Part shown: positions 48,277-58,800 of the stretch, piece by piece
Position numbering within the stretch: position 1 is the stretch's first letter
How the letters are laid out: every line of letters begins with the position of its first letter
DNA from: Apoda limacodes
Taxonomy: Eukaryota; Arthropoda; Insecta; Lepidoptera; Limacodidae
Reading direction: 5' to 3'
DNA length: 64,000 nt
NCBI GenBank assembly: GCA_946406115.1
Contig: OX291547.1
Span: 3,415,001 to 3,479,000, forward strand
Notes under the pieces: model-generated
What the model was told of the DNA's origin: nothing
Database searches by the model: none
The model's input: the letters and a program-made list of their open reading frames with translations, nothing else
Position numbers and translations under genes: made by a program

Positions 48277-48442
48277 TTATTCTCGTTCCCTTGCCACCAA
48301 ACTAACAGACAAATGTTTTCTTAGTATATGTTTAGTCAGTTTTGACATCCCTGACTTTTTATATGATGATTTTACACATTTTGCACTCAGCTTTATGATC
48401 ACCATTATCTACAAAATGGTCCCAATACTTTTTTAGAGGCAT
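48277..48442 (-). pseudogene. BED-type zinc finger fragment, frameshifted
   Basis: On the minus strand: MPLKKYWDHFVDNGDHKAEC, then KMCK, a one-base shift in an A-run, then SSYKKSGMSKLTKH, ILRKH and VARERE before a stop. The pattern W..HF..C-x2-C..L-x2-H-x4-H is a BED zinc finger, found in hAT transposases and in host proteins derived from them. No hAT catalytic domain is nearby, so this is probably a transposon remnant. Confidence 0.7.
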
Positions 48443-48639
48443 GCTTGAACTACACACTAATGCCTAAATAAAATAACTTTGTCCAATAAATTATAAACAC
48501 AAAAATCACAAACATATCAAATAAAACAACAAAACAATAACAAAAAAAACGGGTTGCACTCCGGGAGTGCCGGCAGAAGTGAAAACATACTCGCTATTTA
48601 CTTCCCATCACTTCTTATCAATGTAAGACTTACCTAATG

Positions 48640-48945
48640 TAAATAAAGGTCACGTGTCCTAACGCGAGTGACATCTTACGAATTTTCGATCAGGACACGT
48701 GACCTGACGCGAGTTTAACAGTCTTTACCCATCACAAAAAGTGCTCGCCACGGCCCCACAGTGTGATCTATTTATAAACAAACAAACAAACTAAAAATAA
48801 AAATTATAATAGGCGTGGCATTACGGTTTCCGTCTTACGCATTCCATGATTAGGACACGTGACCTGACGCGAGTTTATCATTTTTTACCCATACCAAAAA
48901 AAGTGCACAGCGCCGCTAAAGAAGTTTTCACTTCAAAAAAAGTAA
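48640..48945 (-). repeat. GAAGTGAAAAC repeat family, copy 2
   Basis: Inverted relative to 37347-37700; it ends GCGCCGCTAAAGAAGTTTTC. Contains CAGGACACGTGACCTGACG once and a near copy (TAGGACACGTGACC) later. It directly borders the MITE at 48966. Confidence 0.65.
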
Positions 48946-48965
48946 TCTATGAAAAGTTTACTCTT

Positions 48966-49193
48966 AGGGTGCGTTCCAAATCGCAACGAGGAAGTTAAAA
49001 AAGTGGTTTTGGGACACCCAAGGTAGAGTAATTTTCCAACTGTCAAGTTGAATTCTTTACACTGCCATAGAAAAGGTAGAAAATCACTCCTGTCAGTGTG
49101 AAAATTAACTGTCAAACGCTCGTTCCAGAACGGGTTGATTTTTCAACTCTACCGGGCGATAATTACTCGGCGTGATTTGGAACATAGCCTTAG
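48966..49193. mobile_element. MITE, same family as the 3.5-kb cluster
   Basis: Starts GGGTGCGTTCCAAATCGC and ends GTGATTTGGAACATAGCC, next to TA-containing flanks. About 228 bp, in inverse orientation to 3511-3733, with which it shares its whole length. Confidence 0.8.
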
Positions 49194-49463
49194 TAGCCTC
49201 TTACGTTAGATTATGATTAACTAAAGTTAAAGGACGTTTATGATTTTCACGAGTGTACACCTTATTTGCATTATTATAAGGAATTTTAGATGGCACAAAC
49301 GTATGTGAGTATTGGGATAGACATACAAAACTCGCATAAAAAACGTGTTGCGCCGAACACATCCCAATTCCGCCGAGGCCGGAGCGAGCGGCGCGCGGTT
49401 GGATAAAGGGTCGCACTCGGACGCACTAGCAAAGGGAGCCCTGTTGCTGTCCGGGCGCCCTGA

Positions 49464-49990
49464 AGCCCCATTTACATTGGGACAGTGTTTAGCGAAGTAG
49501 ATAAGTACAGTGAGTAAGTACAGTAATGTAAACGGATCGGACAGTAGCGTGTCAACTTGGCCGCCAAGTTGCCGAACAGTGGATCCGAATAGAACGCCTT
49601 TCTATTTTTCGGGCAAGTGACGCCCCTCGCGCGCCCGCGCAGCCCCCGCGTGCGACGGTTCAATCGCCAGTGGCTCCGTGTAAACGGTCATATTAGGACA
49701 GTGAATAATTAATTTGAACGCGTCCGTGGGTAGGTCTTCTAGTAATCCATTTGCGCTCCCATATTCGTTTTGGTTTAGTTAATCGATACAAAACTTCTTC
49801 AATTTGCCCTAAAAAAATGAAATTATTTCTCGTAGAATAAGGCTTAGGGCGCGTCGTTGCCTTTCCATCTCGATTAAGAAATGCCACTGGACTAGCTGTA
49901 GTGTAAACGGTCACTGTCCCGGGTGCCTGTGCCGCTCGCCAATCGCCACTGTCCACTTCGCTAAAACACTATCCCAATGTAAATCGGGCT
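49464..49990. mobile_element. 527-bp MITE with about 35-bp inverted ends
   Basis: AGCCCCATTTACATTGGGAC at the left is mirrored by ATCCCAATGTAAATCGGGCT at the right; the next 15 bp also pair (AGTGTTT.AGCGAAGT). Flanks read TGA on both sides, a possible 3-bp duplication. It is GC-rich, with internal GTGTAAACGGTCA motifs in two places. Confidence 0.75.
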
Positions 49991-50954
49991 TGAGCCGCGC
50001 GCGAGCGTCGCACTTGATCGCACTCGCAAGTCACAACGTCCCGCGTCGCACGCACCGAGGCGCCACAGCCCCGCGCCATACTTGCTAGTTTTTGACATAA
50101 ACCAGGGTTGTAAACTTTTTAGCAGAAACCAAGTTTCAAAACCTGGTTGCGTATATACGCCTCACCCCTAACTCGTACCTTCAACCCTATTTTTGACTAT
50201 GCATGAAGGTTCTTTCAGAGCATGCGTAGTGTAAATTTAATTTAATGTTTACACGTGACAATTGACTAAAAATTAAGTTAAAAAGTTGATTGCTTGGCTA
50301 CTTAATACATGTAAACAAGCCTTAAGACGCCGGCGGAGGAAGCCGCAAAGTGCAAATCGAATATATCGAGAGCATAACTTGCGCCGAGAGTTATGTGAAC
50401 CGCAGTACCGCGGACCTTACCTACAAATATTTATTATTGTTTTATGATATAGTAAATCTTTGAGCCGTTTACCTGAGACCTTTAAAAATATGCAAATAGG
50501 TACCTGTTGTGACTGATTCCTGGACGCAGCTAACTAGTAATGCGGTTTTTTCAACTATATTGCCTAGTTACTTACTTAGTGACGTTAAATGTGTACCTAC
50601 TACGTCATATAATCTTTCATACCATACCTAGGGTTGATGATCTAGGATAATTTAATAGAGATCGTTCGATCGTTCTATTTTGAACTGCCTGGGAATCGAA
50701 CCCGAGACGTGATGCCGTGACAAATGAGGATTATATTTATAAAAGCTTTTAGTATACCTAGTACCTTTGTTAAATTTCGACTATCACATTCTTTATTTGA
50801 CTGTTTTTATTTGTTTCTTTAGTGATTTCAATTATGAACCCATATCAATCTTAAAAAAAAAAAAAACAAAACAATAAAACTGAGAACTTGGTATTTTCCA
50901 AATCAGTTTAATCATGTGACAGCAAAGCAAATTACATTTTTCAGAGTTGCTGTG

Positions 50955-51108
50955 TATGTATTGTTTTATACCGACAAGGTGACAAACAAGCTAGTGGTCC
51001 GCTTGATGGTAAGCGGTTATCGCATAATTTCAAACAATGCGACAGAACACAGCCCATTATAAAAGCGGTAGAACACGCAAAGGGAGGCAAACTCTCTCCT
51101 CAGACTTA
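50955..51108 (-). pseudogene. LINE C remnant, 3' part (left of palindrome)
   Basis: TTTTATACCGACAAGGTGAC..GATGGTAAGCGGTTATCG and the stretch up to CTCTCCTCAGACTTA match element C at 11700-11790 and 12020-12072. It continues across the palindrome at 54070. Confidence 0.8.
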
Positions 51109-54069
51109 TAGTCTGGTCAACATGTACCTTTTTGGGTGAAATTTTTGTATAGTCTCCGAAAATTACGATCAAGGTGTCATTCGATTCGGAATATTATGTA
51201 GAAAGTTTAAGAAAAAGTTCCAAAAGGGGCCGATGAAAATTGCAAAAGTTATAAACAATTTAAAAAAAAAAAAAAGTAGGGGTTTGTTTTTTTTTGAATA
51301 TCACAAAAACTATCAAAGATATTTGAAATTTGAAAAAAGATCTGAAAAGAGGAGGAAATTTCTTAAAAAAAGTCCTGCCTCCCGGAACTGTATCTTTAAT
51401 ATTTATAATTTTTACGGGGCCCTGAAAATAGCGCTAAGGCTTCCGCTCGCCATTTAGTCATTCGGACACGGTAACAATAAAAATCATTTTAATATATTAA
51501 ATATGAATATTAAGGAATAAATAAAATTTAGTACTATTGGGATATATAAATGAACAATAATCCGTAGGCGAAAAATTTTTATCCCCATTTTTCCATTAGT
51601 TATGCATTAGTTAATTAACTACTTTTTCTGAATAGAATGTTAACAGAAAAAACCTGATTATTATTAAACTACAACCCTAGGATTTTTTTCACTTCGTGGA
51701 GTTATTCTTAAAAGGCATTAAAATAGATCCCCGTTGGAAAAATTTAAAAATGTTAATTTTCCACTTTTTTATTAACAATCGAAAACATTAAAAAATTAAA
51801 AACTGCATAAAAGTTATTAAAAAAATTTTGTTTTTCAAATATTTCAAATTTTATGATTTCTAACGTTTAAAAGTAACATGAAAATATTTTTTTTTTATTT
51901 TTTACCGCGATTGTTTAAATAATTGTTATAAACAAATGCATTGTTTATAAGATAATCAACAATTTTTTTTTCCTAATCTACTTGTTGATATAAATTATGA
52001 TTTTTAAGAAAAAAATTATTCCTTAAAAAAATTTATTTATTGCTATAAAATGCATTTCTTAATTAACAATCGTTTTTTACCACTAAATATAAATATTAAG
52101 GAACCATTTTTTCTCTAAAAATCATAAATTCTATTGTTCTTAAATATTCTGGAAAAAAAAATTTTTTTTTTTTCATTTTTTATTTGTTTATTTAATAAAC
52201 AATTTGATATAAACAAATGGATTTTCTTACTTTATTTTTTTTTTAATTCGTAATTTAATTATAAAAACAGCTATGTATTATTTTTTATGAAAAATTTTTT
52301 TTTCTATTTTTTATATAACTTTTAATATTTTTATGTCCTAAAATTTGCCTTTTTATCTCGCTCTTTTTCTTTTATAATTGGTATAACTTTTAAAATATTA
52401 TATATACGACAATTATACTTCAAGTCGTTTTTATTCACTATAAATTAATGAACAATTTAAGCTTTTAACTTCAGCTCTAGCTCTATTATTTATGTTAATT
52501 ATTGACAATTGTTTATAAAAAATAAACCGAAAAAATTCTAAAGTAATTTTAAGAATCTTAGTTTGGAAAGATTGATAAAAGAACACTCGTTAAAATGTAA
52601 TTAACATAATGGAAAAGTTTTAAAATTTTTCGGGAAAAGTCTATGCATTTATTTTTATTTTTTATAAACAATTGTCAATAATTAACATAAATAATAGAGC
52701 TAGAGCTGAAGTTAAAAGCTTAAATTGTTCATTAATTTATAGTGAATAAAAACGACTTGAAGTATAATTGTCGTATATATAATAGTTTAAAAGTTATACC
52801 AATTATAAAAGAAAAAGAGCGAGATAAAAAGGCAAATTTCAGGACATAAAAATATTAAAAGTTATATAAAAAATAGATAAAAAAAATTTTTCATAAAAAA
52901 TAATACATAGCTGTTTTTATAATTAAATTACGAATTAAAAAAAAAATAAAGTAAGAAAATCCATTTGTTTATATCAAATTGTTTATTAAATAAACAAATA
53001 AAAAATGAAAAAAAAAAATTTTTTTTTCCAGAATATTTAGGAACAATAGAATTTATGATTTTTAGAGAAAAAATGGTTCCTTAATATTTATATTTAGTGG
53101 TAAAAAACGATTGTTAATTAAGAAATGCATTTTATAGCAATAAATAAATTTTTTTAAGGAATATTTTTTTTCTTAAAAATCATAATTTATATCAACAAGT
53201 AGATTAGGAAAAAAAAATTGTTGATTATCTTATAAACAATGCATTTGTTTATAACAATTATTTAAACAATCGCGGTAAAAAATAAAAAAAAAATATTTTC
53301 ATGTTACTTTTAAACGTTAGAAATCATAAAATTTGAAATATTTGAAAAACAAATTTTTTTTAATAACTTTTATGCAGTTTTTAATTTTTTAATGGTTTCG
53401 ATTGTTAATAAAAAAGTGGAAAATTAACATTTTTAAATTTTTCCAACGGGGATCTATTTTAATGCCTTTTAAGAATAACTCCACGAAGTGAAAAAAATCC
53501 TAGGGTTGTAGTTTAATAATAATCAGGTTTTTTCTGTTAACATTCTATTCAGAAAAAGTAGTTAATTAACTAATGCATAACTAATGGAAAAATGGGGATA
53601 AAAATTTTTCGCCTACGGATTATTGTTCATTTATATATCCCAATAGTACTAAATTTTATTTATTCCTTAATATTCATATTTAATATATTAAAATGATTTT
53701 TATTGTTACCGTGTCCGAATGACTAAATGGCGAGCGGAAGCCTTAGCGCTATTTTCAGGGCCCCGTAAAAATTATAAATATTAAAGATACAGTTCCGGGA
53801 GGCAGGACTTTTTTTAAGAAATTTCCTCCTCTTTTCAGATCTTTTTTCAAATTTCGAATATCTTTGATAGTTTTTGTGATATTCAAAAAAAAACAAACCC
53901 CTACTTTTTTTTTTTTTAAATTGTTTATAACTTTTGCAATTTTCACCGGCCCTTTTGGAACTTTTTCTTAAACTTTCTACATAATATTCCGAATCGAATG
54001 ACACCTTGATCGTAATTTTCGGAGACTATACAAAAATTTCACCCAAAAAGGTACATGTTGACCAGACCA
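51109..54069. mobile_element. 2.96-kb near-perfect palindromic element
   Basis: The left arm 51109-52526 and right arm 52654-54069 are reverse complements with only scattered mismatches, around a spacer of about 127 bp. The ends are TAGTCTGGTCAACATG and CATGTTGACCAGACCA. TTA flanks it on both sides (51106-51108, 54070-54072), while the intact relative at 12065-12075 has a single CAGACTTAGGGG, which serves as the empty site. No arm encodes a protein; frames at 51233-51457 and 54004-53723 are the same low-complexity sequence. The 3-bp TTA duplication suggests PIF/Harbinger-type integration, by inference. Confidence 0.88.
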
Positions 54070-54800
54070 TTAAGGGATTGACGTGGCTTGTAAATTCGGG
54101 ATCGTCAACGATTTTCTCAGCCCGTCGTGGAATCAAGTCAAAAGGGCCAAGCTATAATCCGGTCGCACCCGCCTAGAGAGTGCAGCAGTACTCCATGTGG
54201 GGCCGGACTTGCGACTTTTGCACCTTTGCCACAAGGTGAAGTATGCTTCGCTCTGTTAAGTACTCCTAAGTTGATCTGGGCACTGAACATCGGTAGAGAT
54301 ATCAACACCAAGAATCCCAATGCTATTGGAGATGGTAAGGGGTGTATTCTGGAATTGTAGGACCTAAGTGAATAAGGTTTTCTTAGCGGTGAACGCGCAG
54401 ACTTGTGTCTTCATAGGGTTTAATCGGACCAAGTTTTCTCGTCCCCAGTCAGAGACCTTGGACAGAGTGGTCTCGATTTGAGACACAAGTTCTCCGCGCT
54501 TTTCCTCCACAACGGAACGAGGGATGTTTGCACGGCCCTTGTAATAAGCGTCTACAGTACTGTCATTGGCCCGTCCGTGGCGAAAGCCACATTTACGGTC
54601 GCTGACTGGATAGTGTTTTTCTAGAAATCTTAGCAGCTGTGTCTTGATCACATGCTCCATGACCTCAAAAAGGAGAGATGTAATAACGATTGGCCTTTGA
54701 TTCAGTGGATATGATCTATCGCCCTTTCTGGGCCCTGGGTGCGCATTCGCATTCTTCTATGAAGAAAGATATTGCCTTGTGTGGTAGAAAAGCACGAAGT
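54070..54800 (-). pseudogene. LINE C remnant, RT part (right of palindrome)
   Basis: Continuation of 50955-51108. The frame 54660-54364 reads HVIKTQLLRFLEKH, then jumps past the catalytic YADD region to RANIPRSVVEEKRGELVSQ and VSDWGRENLVRLNP. An internal deletion therefore removed the RT core. Similarity ends near 54800. Confidence 0.8.
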
Positions 54801-55898
54801 GGCGCGTGAGTACAGGACAAAACACAGCAGCACACTGCTTAAGCACCACTGCCATCTGGCCCACTCTACTTTTATAAACGTTTAGAGAAAGCAACGTCCG
54901 CCGGACCTTCCGCTGTAGATTGGATATAGGGTCAGTTGAAAGAAAAAGTTTATCTTCTGATTATATACATATACATTTGTAATTACTTTACACTTGTTCA
55001 CTGTAATAAACAAGAACGGAATTATGTCACAAAAAAACATAATTATATTCTTTCATTAGCCTAAAAGTAAAATGCTTCTAGACTTAATTAGGATCGGCTA
55101 GAGTATAAAAATATTGTAATTCATTTTCAATCACTGGGTTAATACCATTGTTGTTTTACCTATTTTTTCCAACCACCATTTCTTCCCTGACCTTATAAAC
55201 CTAAGCCAGCACATGCGCGACATTCATTTTCTACGCGAGCTTTTAATGCCATGCTAACCCACAGAACACTTATACTCTGCTGACCTGACCTAGGCTAGCC
55301 TAGCCGTTGCAGTTCGCAAATGCCACAGAATAAGTAATAGTTTTACACAAAGCTCGCGCTCGGCACTCCGCTCCCGCGACCCAGGTTACTATGCGAGAAA
55401 TGGCCGATAGAAAAATTCTCGCATGCGCGCCAGCCACCCCGAAGAACACTGGTCCAGTCGGCGATTCGAAAAGTTTTTTTCTTAATGTCGATGCATCTAA
55501 TTTATAATTAATATTTTAAATAACAAAACAAAGTCAGTCTTTTATTCTTCGGCTGTATAAAATTAGCTACCATTATGTTTGTGATAGCTGCTTCATTATT
55601 TGGTTATAACAAATAACTTCTGTGTTTAATTAATTATTTACTACGAAATAAAAATTTGATTTTGCTTTAGCTAAATACGTATATACGTTATGTACATATC
55701 CCATCCCCGTTATACGTATAACATAATCATAATATGTATAGGTACCTACTTCAGTTTTCCTCCAGCTTTAATATTGCTATTCTTCATATTTTTTAAATTA
55801 GTTCGCCCCATCTAGTAGCAATTATTGTAAGATAACAACAAAACCACATTTGGAAAAATTTAATAAGTTATGATTATAGGTATAACATCTACAAATAA
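54801..55898. other. Spacer between LINE C and NBAS
   Basis: No gene recognised. A CpG-rich patch at 55330-55460 stands out. A minus-strand AATAAA at about 55540 could end the NBAS transcript. Confidence 0.5.
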
Positions 55899-58800
55899 TT
55901 AATTCTTACTAAATATATTTTTATAGTAAAGAATAGTCTGAGAGAAGCCACGCAGCGCCGAGGGTACTCCAATGGTCATGAGCTGCAAATGTCCCGCCTC
56001 GCCCAAATACTTGGCCTTGACTAGTTCGTCTATTGCCCACTGCAGCGTATAGGCATCCTCGTTCGACTCCCTATTCATAATATAGTTGATCATGGCAGAA
56101 TACAAAGGGGTCGGAACTAGTTTTATAAAGAGGCCGCTATCTAGCAGTTCTTTCACGAGGTCGTCTTCTATTTCATGTTTCTGAATTGATTCCTGAAATT
56201 AAAATAAAAGTAAAAATATTTTTTTTTTTAAACCAAGAGGTTTTTAACGTCACATTTGAATAGTTAACTATTTATTTATTTCTTTGTCGTTGGTTCATAA
56301 AGCCAAACGTGAAAACCCAACAGGAGAAGGGGATCAAACATTACAAAAATTCTGCTATGCAAATTCTGCATTCTTCTTCTTTGAAGTCGGTCAATAAGTA
56401 TTTATTGTAGGCGTACCAATCATATAGGATACTTTACAATAGTCTCACTTTCACCCTAATTTATTTATTGACATAGATTGGAGCTTCCATAGCTATTTTT
56501 AATGGCATTTTTCACCACTTTTGAGATTTGTTTTAGTTTTGAGCGATTCTTTTATTCTTTCAGCAATTATCAAATTATCACTGTAATCCATACTAATATT
56601 GCGAAAGATATCTGTTAATTCTTCACGCTTAAAACGCTGAACCGATTGAGATGAAATTTGGTATGGAGATAGTTTGAGTCCCGGGAAAGGACATAGGCTA
56701 CTTGAAAACGTCAAGTGTAAGTCGGTATTTTCTATAATTGCGGAGTTTCCGTTGAAAGCCTACAACGATAACCAAATTTAAGGCGGGTGAAACCGCAGGC
56801 AAAAGCTACTCAAATATGATTCCCGCAAAGCAAATTGAAGCTCATTGTGTATGAACATTCAAAGTAAACTGGTCATGTGCCCATTGATCTGACTATTGTT
56901 TGTCAATGACCGTTTTAGAGTTAGACATCGGTAATTACTGTGTAGTGACCTAACCTTGTGTTTTGTCACCATCTTCAGTATGACGTCCTCGTACAGCTCA
57001 CCCTTGTTGAGCACGGCCGCCCACAACGCGTTTATCACTGACGTGTCGGTTGCACGTTCGGACAAATACTTCAGCTCCTATAAATAACAAATTAGCTGAT
57101 GTAGTAAATGTAGACTGGCATGTGAGATCAAGAGACTCAAGACACCCTTAGACAAATTGCTCCCTGTGCACATAAGATCTCTAAAGCTAGAACAAATGAA
57201 ACAAGACTATTGTATGCCAGAGTTTAGTAAATATAATATTTTTCGGATTGGCATTAGTCAAACCAAAGATTTTTTGAAGGATATGATTCGAAATGAAAAA
57301 CCACTCACCGATATAGGCTACAGATTAAGCTAAAGTAATTATGGGCAAGTCATATATATCGCAGAACCGATGGCCGTTCCGACAGACGAGTCTTAAGAGT
57401 GGGGAATACGAATCGGTAAGCGGCTTCGGCCAGGAGGACAGCTGAACTGAAAAAGGTAGCCGAAAGTGGCTGGATGAGAGGTGGAGGACGTAGGGTGGTA
57501 GCGTTCTTAAACAAATTGATTATATTTAAATTAATTCCCAAAATCAAGTACTTTCTAATATACTAGTGTCAATATTTTTTTTAAAAACTTGTCTTTGAAT
57601 TTGTTATAATGACCACAAACCAAATCAAACTAATATATTTACTTATCCACAAATACAAACGAAACTTGTCTACAAATAAGTTTAATAAAATTACAATGTG
57701 CTATTAAAAATAGCTAGGTCAAGTAATAATAATTAAAAAAAATAAAAACGTTATAGGGTTGGCAACTCGCAAGTAATGCCCCTTGGGTTGCAAGTGTCCA
57801 TAGACTGCGGTGGCCGCTTCACATCAGGCGGACCGTAAACTTGTTTACCAGCTTAGTAGTAAAAAAAAAAAAAACCTGGTAAGTAAGCAGCGGCCTGTTC
57901 AGCAGTAACTTTATGAGTGCCAGGCTGTCCTTCTGCTCTGCGGAGCGCGTCAGCAGTGTTTCCACGTATTCGCAGTGCAGGCTAACATCAGACCTATAAG
58001 TTAAATGTACAGCACCATTTTCAATATTCCATTACAAGTACATAAGGGTGGGACTTCAAGCATTCGGATAAGCCCGAGTCCAATCTGTCACTCAAGCAAA
58101 CATTAAATTTTTTCCTGGATCGATTACATAGGATCCAGAATTATTTTAACTCAAATTTCACCCAGGATCAACCAGATCATACTCTTGTTTTACCGGCCGC
58201 CCGGACCGTCGTATATCAGCACGAGTAGGAGGAGCCTTTCAATAACGTATATCATCATCATCATCATATCAGCCCATTGACGTCCACTGCTGGACATAGG
58301 CCTCACCTAACTTTTGCAACAGCGTGCGACTCTGTGCCGCCTGTAACCAACGGCTCCCCGCTACCTTTACGAGGTCATCTGTCTATCTAGCGGGGGGCCG
58401 TCTTACGCTGCGCTTTCCGGTTCGTGGCCGCCACTCGAGAAGCCACTTCGAGCTATGTGCCCTGCCCATTGCCACTTCAGCTTTGCGATTCGGTGAGCTA
58501 TGTCGGCGACTTTAGTTTTCCTACGGATTTCCTCATTCCTGATTCGATCACGTAGGGAAACTCCGAGCATAGCTCTTTCCATCGCCCGCTGAGCGACCTT
58601 GAGCTTTCGTATAAGGCCCATTAGTTAGCGGCCACGTCTCAGTGCCGTAGGTCATCACTGGCAACACACACTGGTTGAAGACTTTTGTCTTCAAGCACTG
58701 GGGTATTTGGGACGAAAAAATAGTACGCAGTTTTCCGAACGCTACCCAACCGAGTTGGATTCGGCGATTAACCTCTTTCTCGAAATTGGACCTACCTAAT

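Noticed and set aside
51233..54004. Two similar 74-93-codon ORFs in the palindrome
   Set aside because: They are the same sequence because the arms are mirror images; Lys/Phe-rich, with no domain. They do not support a gene.
55389..55505. Short + strand ORF (MREMADRKIL...) in the CpG-rich patch
   Set aside because: Only about 38 codons with no further evidence; possibly chance.
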